Shown one piece after another: positions 1 to 8,363 of a stretch of DNA of 64,000 nt. The stretch is from the NCBI GenBank assembly GCA_017474845.1, contig JAFVGS010000049.1:1-64000 (forward strand), in the 5' to 3' direction. Each line of letters starts with the position of its first letter. The stretch's first letter is position 1. This DNA is from Prevotella sp. (lineage in GTDB: Bacteria > Bacteroidota > Bacteroidia > Bacteroidales > Bacteroidaceae). Position numbers and translations under genes: made by a program. The notes below the pieces were generated by a model. The model worked only from the letters and a program-made list of their open reading frames with translations. It was not told the DNA's origin and searched no databases.

Positions 1-1
1 T

Positions 2-787
2 ATGGCATTAAAGATCAAAGCGAAGGAGAAGAAGCTTAAGTTCTCCAAAAGGGAAGACGATCCAGGCATCTGGCGCTATGTTATGGTGCCTGAGATCTAT
101 TCAGCATTAGCCCCCTCGAAGGTCATAAAGGAGGCGGCTCTGCGTAGTGGCGTAAACCAGGGCGTAATGCAAGCCTGCTGGGATGCAGCTGGTGATGTCA
201 TCCGTGCATGGGCAACTGAAGGACATACCGTCCCGTTGCCAGGACTTGGAAACATGCGTTTCGGATTGTCCGCGAAAGCGGTGGCAGATGTGAACGATGT
301 CAAGTCGAGTCTCATCCGTACCCGCCGCATCGTGTTCACCCCGACGGTGGCGCTGAAGGAGGAGTTGGCCAGCACGGCCATCAACATCACTTGCTACGAC
401 CGCTACGGTGAAATCGTGAAGCGTGTGACCAGTACAGACCCTGGCACTGTGGAGGAGCCTGATCAGGGCGACGACAACGGTACCGGCGAGAACAACGGCA
501 CTGGCGGTGACTCGCAGAGCCAGACCGTGACGGCGCCCACGATCAGTGGCGAGACGCAGTTCACTGACACCACGCAGGTGAGCATCAGCGGTCCTGCCGG
601 TGCGGAGATCCGCTACACCACCGACGGCAGCACGCCTACGGCTGAGAGCACGCTCTACAGTGAGCCCTTCACCCTGAGCGACACGGCTACCGTGAAGGCC
701 ATCGCCATCATGGGCGGTGTGTCGAGCCAGGTGACTTCACCAAGGGTAGCGGCGGAGGCGGCAGCAACGGCGGAGGCAACGACGTGA
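2..787 (+). CDS. HU-related DNA-binding protein with C-terminal chitobiase-like domain
   Basis: The first 125 or so residues match the HU-related histone-like family of Bacteroidales (basic N terminus rich in KAKEKK, then VIKEAALRSGVNQG and an arm region ending near TPTVALKEEL). An acidic and Gly-rich linker (about 145-170) follows. Residues 175-240 form a small beta-sandwich of the chitobiase/beta-hexosaminidase C-terminal type (AEIRYTTDGSTPT, TATVKAIAIM). The protein probably binds and bends DNA; the role of the second domain is unknown. The last 17 residues, rich in Ala and Glu, look wrong: the +1 frame from about 734 reads FTKGSGGGGSNGGGN and stops at 790-792, as in relatives. A lost T in the run near 734 would explain this. 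The start is 2 bases from the window edge, so upstream signals cannot be seen. Confidence 0.8.
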   Translation: MALKIKAKEKKLKFSKREDDPGIWRYVMVPEIYSALAPSKVIKEAALRSGVNQGVMQACWDAAGDVIRAWATEGHTVPLPGLGNMRFGLSAKAVADVNDVKSSLIRTRRIVFTPTVALKEELASTAINITCYDRYGEIVKRVTSTDPGTVEEPDQGDDNGTGENNGTGGDSQSQTVTAPTISGETQFTDTTQVSISGPAGAEIRYTTDGSTPTAESTLYSEPFTLSDTATVKAIAIMGGVSSQVTSPRVAAEAAATAEATT

Positions 788-818
788 ACTAAACGCCGAC
801 GGGCATCCAAGAAGGAGG

Positions 819-847
819 GAGTCAGGTCTGAGAGGCCTGACTCTTTC
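819..847 (+). terminator. Rho-independent terminator after the HU-related gene
   Basis: GAGTCAGG (819-826) pairs with CCTGACTC (836-843), giving a perfect 8-bp stem with a 9-base loop, followed by a short T run. It lies just after the HU-related gene and before the next promoter. Confidence 0.7.
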
Positions 848-921
848 TGTGTACGCTCGACATGAGCAATGTAATTTCAGAGACAATTATCCGGAAGTGC
901 CTTGATTTTTTCTATTAATCA

Positions 922-953
922 TTTGGTTATTCCAATTCTTCATTGTATCTTTG
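922..953 (+). promoter_or_regulatory. Bacteroidota-type promoter for the pyrophosphatase gene
   Basis: TTTG (922-925), 20 bases, then TATCTTTG (946-953). This matches the known primary-sigma consensus of the phylum. It places the transcript start near 958-960, which rules out the longer reading frame that opens at 902. Confidence 0.75.
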
Positions 954-976
954 CAGCCAAGAAACGATTGCGAAGG

Positions 977-2101
977 ATGATGAAGACGAAGAAAGGCTTT
1001 TGGATGTGGACTGCCATCCTGTATTGTGGTCTCGTATTGACTGTCGTGTCGTGCTCCAAGAATGCCCATCCGGTGGGGCCTGTGCCAGAGCCGGGAGCGG
1101 AGTTCAAGGAAATGTTGCGCTCATTAAATTGGGGGCAGGACACTTGCTACGTCTATGGCCACAAGACGCCCGATGTGGATGCCGTCACCTCAGCCCTCTC
1201 GTATGCAAGGCTGATGAATCTCCTTGGCTATAACTGCAAGGCGAAGGTGTCGAGCCCCACGAATCGGGAGACACAGTACATCTCACAACTCTTCGGCTTT
1301 GCGCTGCCTGAATTAAAGTCGAAGGTAGTGCCCCAGACGCGGCTCATCCTGACTGACCACACGGACTATGCCCAATGTGTGGACGGAGCCCGTGAAGCCA
1401 TCATCTTGCAGAAGATAGACCATCACGTGGAGGGCGATATTGCCGATGCCAGTATTCCCTACGTGCGTCGTGAGATGGTGGGCTCTACAAATACCATCAT
1501 CTATAAGAAGTATAGGGAATTAGGTGTAAACATCGACGACGAGACGGCACGCATCATGCTTGCAGGCATCGTGAGCGACACGCGCAACCTCTCGAAGACC
1601 ACTACGCGTGGCATCGACTCCACGGCCTGGCTGGCCCTCTCCATGCAATTAGGTATCTCACGAGACTCGATGACGGTCATCAACCGCAATATGGAAGATG
1701 CGGCATACGACTATTCCGGCATGACGGATGCCGAGATATTCTTGTCAGACTATAAGGACTATGAGATTAGTGGTCATCTGATAGGTTTCGGCAGTCTGGT
1801 CTGTAAGCAGGCCGAAATGGATGAGTTTATCACACGCATGCTTGCCGTTATGCCTGAGGTGATGCAGCTAAACGGTCGCCAGATGCTCTTTGCCAAAATC
1901 GACAACCTCGTGCCCAATACGGGAAGTGACAGGGACGTGAAGCCATACGTTGAGACCGGCACCTATTTTATCTATTATGGCGGGGGTGCGAAGGAAGTGG
2001 CTGAGGCTGTGTTTGGAGCTTCGCTGTGCGAGGGTGCCTGCTATACCACAGAGAATCTGTCGCGTAAGCAGATCGTCCCCCTCATCACCAAGTTGCTCTA
2101 A
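977..2101 (+). CDS. Lipoprotein family II (DHH) inorganic pyrophosphatase-like protein
   Basis: A 374-residue DHH-superfamily phosphoesterase. The ligand pattern of manganese-dependent family II pyrophosphatases is complete: H62-x3-D66-x-D68 (GHKTPDVDAV), D127, the DHH at 148-150, and D201 in GIVSDT. A DHHA2-type C-terminal domain follows. Uniquely for a normally cytosolic enzyme, it begins with a lipoprotein signal (hydrophobic stretch ending LTVVSC, Cys26), so it should be anchored to a membrane and face the periplasm or the cell surface. The start at 977 (or 980) is chosen because the promoter lies at 922-953. It could hydrolyse pyrophosphate or another phospho-ester outside the cytoplasm; the substrate cannot be told from sequence. 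Four co-directional genes with short gaps follow. Confidence 0.8.
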   Translation: MMKTKKGFWMWTAILYCGLVLTVVSCSKNAHPVGPVPEPGAEFKEMLRSLNWGQDTCYVYGHKTPDVDAVTSALSYARLMNLLGYNCKAKVSSPTNRETQYISQLFGFALPELKSKVVPQTRLILTDHTDYAQCVDGAREAIILQKIDHHVEGDIADASIPYVRREMVGSTNTIIYKKYRELGVNIDDETARIMLAGIVSDTRNLSKTTTRGIDSTAWLALSMQLGISRDSMTVINRNMEDAAYDYSGMTDAEIFLSDYKDYEISGHLIGFGSLVCKQAEMDEFITRMLAVMPEVMQLNGRQMLFAKIDNLVPNTGSDRDVKPYVETGTYFIYYGGGAKEVAEAVFGASLCEGACYTTENLSRKQIVPLITKLL

Positions 2102-2163
2102 TCGTAGTAAAGTATCCGCGACAGGCTGGTCACTCAATAAAATACACACCAAAACTAACGGAT

Positions 2164-3159
2164 ATGAAAGAAAACGGAATTTTGAGAGTGGGAATCATCG
2201 GCACTGGCTGGATTGCCGAAAAGGCAGCCATCACCCTGCGCGGCCTTAAGGACTGTGAGGCCTATGCCGTCGGTTCCCGTACGCCGGAGAAGGCAGTGGC
2301 CTTTGCCCGGCAATGGGGTATTGGTAAGGCCTACGGCTCGTATGCCGCGCTGATGGCCGACCCGGACGTAGACCTCGTGTATGTGGGTACGCCTCACTCG
2401 CATCACTACGACGTGACGCGCGAGGCGCTGCTGGCAGGCAAGCCCTGTCTGGTGGAGAAGGCCTTCATGGCCAACCGCCGCGAGGCCCAGGAGATCATCG
2501 ACCTGGCGCATGAGCGCCGCGTGTTTTTGGCTGAGGCCATCTGGACGCGCTATCAGCCCGTGGTGGCGACGGTGCGCGAACTGATTGCTAATGGTCGCAT
2601 CGGCACGCCCCGTCTGCTCACGGCGACGCTCGGCTACTCTATGGGCGACAAGCCGCGCATCATGCGGGCTGACCTCTGTGGCGGCGCCCTGCTCGACCTG
2701 GGCGTCTATGCACTGAACTTCGTCAGGATGTTCTTCCCGGCCGACATCGTAAGCATCGACAGCCAGTGTGTGAAGTCGGCGACGGGTATGGACCTGACGA
2801 ACGCCATCACGCTCGTGCTGGCCGACGGCATGCTGTGCAACCTGCAGTCGAGTGCCGCCTGCGTGGGTGACAACATCGGCGTGATAGCCGGTACCGACGG
2901 CAACCTGATCATCGACAACATCAACAACCCGCAGACTGTCACTGTGAACGGCCCTGACCGTACGTACGTCGAGACCATCCGCGTGCCGGAGCAGATCACG
3001 GGCTATGAGTATCAGTTCTCGGCCTGCCGCCAGGCGCTCATCGACGGGCTCCTGGAGCCGAGGGAGATGCCTCACAAGGAGACGCTCTACATCATGGAGC
3101 TGATGGACGGGCTCAGACAGAAATGGGGCGTGCGATACCCAATGGACAAAGATTTTTAA
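2164..3159 (+). CDS. Gfo/Idh/MocA family oxidoreductase
   Basis: A 331-residue NAD(P)-dependent sugar or cyclitol dehydrogenase-type protein. The N-terminal Rossmann fold shows GIIGTGWIAEK (glycine-rich loop, about residues 10-20), and the catalytic-site motif reads VEKA (E98, K99) where many relatives have EKP. The C-terminal half is the usual alpha/beta substrate-binding domain. The gene sits 62 bases after the pyrophosphatase gene and 31 bases before the alcohol dehydrogenase, so it is probably in one operon with them. The substrate is not predictable; trans-dihydrodiol-dehydrogenase-like subgroups have the same overall look. Confidence 0.85.
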   Translation: MKENGILRVGIIGTGWIAEKAAITLRGLKDCEAYAVGSRTPEKAVAFARQWGIGKAYGSYAALMADPDVDLVYVGTPHSHHYDVTREALLAGKPCLVEKAFMANRREAQEIIDLAHERRVFLAEAIWTRYQPVVATVRELIANGRIGTPRLLTATLGYSMGDKPRIMRADLCGGALLDLGVYALNFVRMFFPADIVSIDSQCVKSATGMDLTNAITLVLADGMLCNLQSSAACVGDNIGVIAGTDGNLIIDNINNPQTVTVNGPDRTYVETIRVPEQITGYEYQFSACRQALIDGLLEPREMPHKETLYIMELMDGLRQKWGVRYPMDKDF

Positions 3160-3163
3160 CAAC

Positions 3164-3190
3164 AACGAATTAGACGAATTAAACGAATTT
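3164..3190 (+). repeat. Three 9-bp tandem units abutting the alcohol dehydrogenase start
   Basis: AACGAATTA, GACGAATTA and AACGAATTT run head to tail and end at the base before the ATG at 3191. This is one of the cleanest cases of the start-codon repeats described in the findings. Confidence 0.85.
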
Positions 3191-4375
3191 ATGAAGGATT
3201 TTAATTATTACGCACCGACGGAAGTGGTGTTCGGAGAGAAGAGTGAGGAGCAGGTGGCTGCTCTGGTGAAGAAATATGGCGGCACCAAGGTGCTGGTGCA
3301 TTATGGCGGTCAGAGTGCCGTGCGCTCGGGACTGCTCGACAAGATCTGCGGCCTGCTCAGCGAGGGTGGGGTAGACCATGTCACGTTGGGCGGCGTCGTG
3401 CCCAATCCCCGTCTGTCGCTGGCGCAGAAGGGCATCGAGCTCTGCCGCAAGGAGGGTGTGGACTTTATCCTCGCCGTGGGTGGCGGTTCGGTCATCGACT
3501 CGGCGAAGTGTATCGCCTATGGCGTGCCTTACGAGGGCAACGTGTGGGACTTCTATCTCGGCAAGGACGAGCCAAAGCACATGCTGCCAGTGGCTTCCGT
3601 GCTGACCATTCCCGCTGCGGGTTCGGAGATGAGCGAGGCGAGCGTGATCACCAACGAGGACGGCGACGTGAAGTTGGGCTACTCGAACAACATGTCGCGC
3701 CCGAAGTTCGCCATCATGAATCCCCGTCGCACGATGACCCTGCCCCCGTATCAGACGGCAGCCGGCGTGACCGACATGATGATGCACACGATGGAGCGCT
3801 ACTTCACCAAGGACGACGACATGGACTTCACCACCGACCTGGCCGAGGCCGCGCTGCGGAGCATCAAGGCGGCCATCTTCGCCGTGCTGAAGAATCCCGA
3901 GGACTATCGCAACCGAGCCCAGATCATGTGGGGCGGCAGCGTGATGCACAACGGTCTGACGGGCTGTGGCGTCAGCGACGACTGGGCCACGCACCAGCTG
4001 GAGCACGAGCTGAGTGGCATGTTCGACGTGACCCACGGTGCCGGACTGGCCGCCATCTGGCCGTCGTGGGCCCGCTATGTGATGCACGAGAACCTGAGCC
4101 GCTTCGTGCGTTTCGCCGTGAATGTGATGGACGTGCCCAACGACTTCACCGATCCCGAGGGAACGGCCCTGAAGGGTGTCGAGGCGATGGAACGCTTCTA
4201 CCACGCCATCGGCATGCCCATCAACATCAAGGAACTCATCGGCCGCGACATCACCGACGCAGAGATTGCTGAGATGACACGTAAGTGCAGCCGTGACTAT
4301 ACGTCGACCTGTGGCTGCCTGAAGGTGCTGAAGGCCGAGGATATGGAGGCCATCTACAAGCTGGCACGAGGCTGA
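3191..4375 (+). CDS. Iron-containing alcohol dehydrogenase (butanol dehydrogenase/YqhD type)
   Basis: A 394-residue group III alcohol dehydrogenase that should reduce aldehydes to alcohols with NAD(P)H in the cytosol. The nucleotide-binding GGGSVIDSAK begins at residue 97. The four metal ligands fall at D195, H199, H268 and H282, with the same spacing as in E. coli YqhD. The C-terminal all-helical domain is complete. The gene lies 31 bases after the Gfo/Idh gene and 27 bases before the GH9 gene, which fits one transcript. Its likely role is disposal of reducing power or detoxification of aldehydes; the physiological substrate is unknown. Confidence 0.9.
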   Translation: MKDFNYYAPTEVVFGEKSEEQVAALVKKYGGTKVLVHYGGQSAVRSGLLDKICGLLSEGGVDHVTLGGVVPNPRLSLAQKGIELCRKEGVDFILAVGGGSVIDSAKCIAYGVPYEGNVWDFYLGKDEPKHMLPVASVLTIPAAGSEMSEASVITNEDGDVKLGYSNNMSRPKFAIMNPRRTMTLPPYQTAAGVTDMMMHTMERYFTKDDDMDFTTDLAEAALRSIKAAIFAVLKNPEDYRNRAQIMWGGSVMHNGLTGCGVSDDWATHQLEHELSGMFDVTHGAGLAAIWPSWARYVMHENLSRFVRFAVNVMDVPNDFTDPEGTALKGVEAMERFYHAIGMPINIKELIGRDITDAEIAEMTRKCSRDYTSTCGCLKVLKAEDMEAIYKLARG

Positions 4376-4402
4376 TATTGAATCATCAAAAGATACACAA
4401 AA

Positions 4403-7030
4403 ATGAAACAGGTACTGACGTTACTTATGGTGCTGCTGGCAGTCCCCTCGGTAAGCAAGGCACAGGACTTACAACTAAACGACCGCGAGTATTTCGAGCG
4501 GCTGGGTGTGAACTTGCTGGTCTTCAGCAACAGTTTTAACGGCGGGTTCAACGACGAGAAGAACTCGGGTATCGAGATCATCCACCACGGTGTGCGGACG
4601 GTACAGGGCGGTGCCGTGCGTCTGAACAACACACCCGAGCAATGGGACCTCGTACCGCGGATGACCGACCGCAAGGTGGACCGTGACAACGGCAGCATCG
4701 AGGTGGCCTTGCGCTACGATGACTACGACTTCGACAGCCGCATCGTCGTGACCGCCAAGGGCAAGGCGGTGGAGATTGCCGTATGGCTCGACAAGCCCGT
4801 GCCTGAGAAGCTGGCGGGCGAGGCTGGCCTGAACATCGAGTTCCTGCCGTCGCAGTACTGGCTGAAGACCTTCACGATGGACGGTCGCCTGGGCCGTCTG
4901 CCGCGCTATGCCACCAGCCAGACCGTCACCCGTCCGAACAGCGAGAAGCCCCGTCAGTTCAAGGGCTTCAAGACCTACGACGACCGAGGCACAGGCCGTT
5001 TCGTCGACCCGCTGCCCATCGAGACGGGCCACAGCCTGAGCATGGCTACCGACGATCCCTCGCGCCTCGTCACCATCAAGAGCGATGCCGAGCTGAAGCT
5101 CTTCGACGGCCGTATGCTGGCACAGAACGGCTGGTTCGTCCTCCGCAGCGTGTTGCCTGCCGGGAAGACGGGCAAGGTTGTCACGTGGACCGTCGAGCCC
5201 CATGCCATCCCGGGCTGGATACGTGAGCCGAACATCGGCTTCTCGCAGATCGGCTATACCCCGGAGCAGCCGAAGGTGGCCGTCATCGAGCTCGACAAGA
5301 ACGACACGCCGCTGGCTACGGCCAAGCTGATGCGTATCAGTCCCGACGGTACTCAGGAGCAGGCTTTTGAGGGTGCCATCACGTCGTGGGGGCCCTACTA
5401 TAAATATAATTATGTGAAGTTCGACTTCTCGGCCGTGAAGGAGCCCGGCGTCTACTTCATCCTGTATGGCAAGACGAAGACCAACGACTTCCTTATCGAC
5501 GCGCATGTCTACGACAAGATCACCGACGCCACAACCGACGTCTGGGTGCCCATCCACATGGACCACATGTATGTGAACGAGGGTTACCGCACGTGGCACG
5601 GCGAGCCCTTCAAGGAGGGGTATCTGCAGGCGCCGGAGAGCGACCATTTCGACCTGCACCGCCAGGGGGCCTCGACGGATACGAAGTACAAACCCTATGA
5701 ACTCATCCCCGGACTGAACGTCGGCGGATTCTTCGATGCCGGTGACTTCGATATCGAGACAGGCTCGAACATCAACGTGGTGCAGAACTTCATCCGCACC
5801 TGGGAACTCTTCAAGCCCCAGCGCGACGAGACGTTTGTCTCGCAGAAGCAGCGCTATGTAGACCTGCACCGTCCCGACGGTGTGCCCGACATCCTGCAGT
5901 TTATCGAGCATGGCACGCTGAACCTCGTGGCCCAGGCCGAGCAGATAGGACACATGGCCTCGACGCTCTCGAACTCCGTCCTCGACAACTACCACCATCT
6001 GGGCGATGCCGCCTCGATCACCGACGGCCTGCACTATGACCCGAGTCTGAAGCCTTATGAGGTATCGGCCGACGGTAAGCGCTCGGGTACGCCCGATGAC
6101 ATGTGGGCCTTCACCACCCGCAATCCCAGTCTCGACCTGCGTGCCGCCACGATGTTCGCCGCCGCCAGCCATGCCCTCAAGGGCTACAACGACGATCTGG
6201 CCGAGCGTGCCCTCACCCAGTCGAAGCGACTGATGAAGGAGGCCACGGAACTCATCGCCCAGCACAACGCCAGGGAGGATGAATATGCCTGGCTCGACGG
6301 TACGGAACAGACCAACATCGCCAATCCCCGTCAGCAAGGAGCCAAGCCCGACAAGAAGCGACAGAAGCTGTTGGAGCGCAGTCGTATGAACCGTGAGCAA
6401 CTGGGCGACATGGCTACCAACCTCATGCTTTATGGCGCCACGCAGGAGAAGCAATACCTCGACAATTTCTCCGCGCAGATCTGGGACGCCCTCGAGCTGC
6501 GCCTCTCAGGCAATATGCAGACCGCCCTCGACGCTGTGCCCTATATGGATGAGGCTTACAAGGAGAAACTCCGTCCGTACGTGGTGAAATATGAGGAATA
6601 CATCAAGGGCTTCGACACACAGAACCCCTACGGCGTGCCCATCGGACTCGGTAACTGGGCCGGTGTGAACATGGTGCTCAACTTCGGCATCACCGTGAAC
6701 TACGCCCACATCTACTTCCCCGACATTGTCGGCAAGGAGGAGGTCTACCGTGTGGCTAACTGGCTCTACGGCCGTCATCCCTACCACAACTACTCGTTTG
6801 TGGCCGTCGTGGGTGCCACCCGTCCGAAGCAGGTGTTCTACGGCAACAACCGTGCCGACTTCTCTGCCATTCCCGGCAACGTGGCCCCGGGTCTGCTCTT
6901 CCGCAAGCCCGACCACTTTGAGAACTTCGACGACTGGCCCTTCCTCTGGGGACAGAACGAAGGCACCATCGCCGGTAACACACAGTACATCATCTTCGGC
7001 TCGTCGCTTAAGAATATTGTTGCCGAATAA
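4403..7030 (+). CDS. Secreted glycoside hydrolase family 9 glucanase
   Basis: An 875-residue protein with a cleavable signal peptide (cut predicted after SVSKA, residue 20). After a beta-rich N-terminal region comes an Ig-like domain typical of GH9 enzymes (from about 270, NIGFSQIGYTP, to about 370). The (alpha/alpha)6 catalytic domain follows. The catalytic base motif is DAGDF (D445, D448) and the proton donor is probably E853 in WGQNEGTIAGN. GH9 enzymes cleave beta-1,4 links in cellulose, mixed-linkage glucan or xyloglucan backbones. The neighbours are a dehydrogenase and an MFS transporter, not a SusC/D pair, so uptake of its products may use the transporter next door. Confidence 0.85.
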   Translation: MKQVLTLLMVLLAVPSVSKAQDLQLNDREYFERLGVNLLVFSNSFNGGFNDEKNSGIEIIHHGVRTVQGGAVRLNNTPEQWDLVPRMTDRKVDRDNGSIEVALRYDDYDFDSRIVVTAKGKAVEIAVWLDKPVPEKLAGEAGLNIEFLPSQYWLKTFTMDGRLGRLPRYATSQTVTRPNSEKPRQFKGFKTYDDRGTGRFVDPLPIETGHSLSMATDDPSRLVTIKSDAELKLFDGRMLAQNGWFVLRSVLPAGKTGKVVTWTVEPHAIPGWIREPNIGFSQIGYTPEQPKVAVIELDKNDTPLATAKLMRISPDGTQEQAFEGAITSWGPYYKYNYVKFDFSAVKEPGVYFILYGKTKTNDFLIDAHVYDKITDATTDVWVPIHMDHMYVNEGYRTWHGEPFKEGYLQAPESDHFDLHRQGASTDTKYKPYELIPGLNVGGFFDAGDFDIETGSNINVVQNFIRTWELFKPQRDETFVSQKQRYVDLHRPDGVPDILQFIEHGTLNLVAQAEQIGHMASTLSNSVLDNYHHLGDAASITDGLHYDPSLKPYEVSADGKRSGTPDDMWAFTTRNPSLDLRAATMFAAASHALKGYNDDLAERALTQSKRLMKEATELIAQHNAREDEYAWLDGTEQTNIANPRQQGAKPDKKRQKLLERSRMNREQLGDMATNLMLYGATQEKQYLDNFSAQIWDALELRLSGNMQTALDAVPYMDEAYKEKLRPYVVKYEEYIKGFDTQNPYGVPIGLGNWAGVNMVLNFGITVNYAHIYFPDIVGKEEVYRVANWLYGRHPYHNYSFVAVVGATRPKQVFYGNNRADFSAIPGNVAPGLLFRKPDHFENFDDWPFLWGQNEGTIAGNTQYIIFGSSLKNIVAE

Positions 7031-7059
7031 ATGGTACATGGTAAATTGTCAAATTGTAC

Positions 7060-8286
7060 ATGAGGGAGCGGCTTTGGAACAGGAACTATATCAAGGTAAT
7101 GATGGCGAACTTCTCGCTGTTCTTCGCCTTCTATGTCCTGACGCCACTGCTGCCGCTCTACCTGAGTGAACATTTCGGCGCAACAAAGGACGTGATAGGC
7201 CTCGTACTCTCGGGCTACACCATCACGGCTTTGTTGTGCCGGCCTTTCAGCGGTTACATCGTCGACTCCTTCTCGCGCAAGACGGTGCTGATGGTCTGCT
7301 TCGGCACCTTCGCCATCTTCTTTGCCGGCTATCTCGCTGCATCGACCCTGTTGCTGTTCACGATTGTGCGTACCCTGCACGGCGGACCCTTCGGTGCCCT
7401 GACCGTCTCCAACTCGACCGTCGCCATCGACGTGCTGCCCTCCAGCCGCCGTACGGAGGGCATCGGCTACTATGGTCTGTCGAACAACCTGGCGATGGCC
7501 ATCGCGCCCACCGTCGGCATCTTCATCTATAAGTTTACCGCCAGCTTCGAGCTGCTCTTCTGGCTGGCCCTGCTCGTGGCCTGCCTCGGATGGCTGGTCG
7601 ATGCCACGGTGACTTTGCCCTCGAAGGAAATCGTCCGAAACAAGACGAAGTTGTCGATGGACCGTTTCTTCCTCGTCAGAGGCTGGCTCCTCGGTCTGAA
7701 CATGGTGGCGTTCGGCTTCAGTTTCGGCGTGCTGAGCAATTACCTGGCCATCTACGGCAAGGAGGTGATGGGCATTACCGGCGGCACGGGCACCTACTTC
7801 ATGCTCTGTTCCGTCGGACTGATCCTCTCGCGCCTGCAGGGTGGCAAGGCCCTCCGCGAAGGACGGCTCACCTTCAATGCCGGCTCCGGCATGGTCATCT
7901 CCCTCGTCGGCTACACCTTATTCATTCTGATGCCGACGCTCGAACAATTATCCATTGTCAATTATCAATTATCCATTGCCCTCGGCTACTACGGCTCCGC
8001 CCTCCTCATCGGTCTCGGCAACGGACATATGTGGCCCGCCTTCCAGAACATGACCATCAACGTGGCCCGTAACAACCAGCGTGGCACCGCCAACTCCACC
8101 ATTCTCATCTCCTGGGACATCGGCATGGGACTCGGCATCCTCGTCGGTGGCGTCATCTCCGAGATCCTCGGCTACGGCGCTGCCTTCTGGACCGTCGTCC
8201 TCGTCAACGCCGCAGGTGTCGCCTGCTTCTTCCTCGCCACCAGGGTGTTCTTCCTCCAGCGTAACCTGAACCCTACGGTCCACTGA
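7060..8286 (+). CDS. MFS transporter
   Basis: A 408-residue major facilitator protein with twelve predicted membrane segments. The loop between segments 2 and 3 reads RPFSGYIVDSFSRK, the classic MFS loop motif. The ATG at 7060 is preferred to the TTG at 7054. The substrate may be a sugar or an oligosaccharide because the upstream gene is GH9, but drug-efflux relatives look much the same. Residues 297-307 (LSIVNYQLSI) are encoded by a repetitive AT-rich stretch (7946-7978) that resembles the repeats found between genes here, placed in frame between two membrane segments. Confidence 0.85.
   Translation: MRERLWNRNYIKVMMANFSLFFAFYVLTPLLPLYLSEHFGATKDVIGLVLSGYTITALLCRPFSGYIVDSFSRKTVLMVCFGTFAIFFAGYLAASTLLLFTIVRTLHGGPFGALTVSNSTVAIDVLPSSRRTEGIGYYGLSNNLAMAIAPTVGIFIYKFTASFELLFWLALLVACLGWLVDATVTLPSKEIVRNKTKLSMDRFFLVRGWLLGLNMVAFGFSFGVLSNYLAIYGKEVMGITGGTGTYFMLCSVGLILSRLQGGKALREGRLTFNAGSGMVISLVGYTLFILMPTLEQLSIVNYQLSIALGYYGSALLIGLGNGHMWPAFQNMTINVARNNQRGTANSTILISWDIGMGLGILVGGVISEILGYGAAFWTVVLVNAAGVACFFLATRVFFLQRNLNPTVH
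7946..7978 (+). repeat. In-frame AT-rich repeat inside the MFS gene
   Basis: Imperfect repeats of AATTATC and CATTGTC cover 33 bases, a multiple of three, in an otherwise GC-rich gene. The same words recur between genes at 9382-9420. It looks like an insertion of an intergenic-type repeat that kept the frame. Confidence 0.7.
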
Positions 8287-8306
8287 GGCTCTTTTTTCTT
8301 TGAATT

Positions 8307-8338
8307 ATTGTGTTATTCGGATATTATTATTATCTTTG
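8307..8338 (+). promoter_or_regulatory. Promoter of the RND efflux operon
   Basis: ATTG (8307-8310), 20 bases, TATCTTTG (8331-8338). The predicted transcript start near 8344 leaves a leader of about 20 bases before the ATG at 8364 and excludes an upstream in-frame start at 8310. Confidence 0.7.
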
Positions 8339-8363
8339 TACCCAAAATATAAAACGATCAATT

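Noticed and set aside
902..976. Upstream ATG at 902 extending the pyrophosphatase
   Set aside because: It lies before the promoter, and the lipoprotein signal starts cleanly at 977-980.
2155..6454. Long open frames on the minus strand opposite the oxidoreductase, dehydrogenase and GH9 genes
   Set aside because: They mirror GC-rich codon use of the real genes, show no family motifs and have no promoters or spacing of their own.
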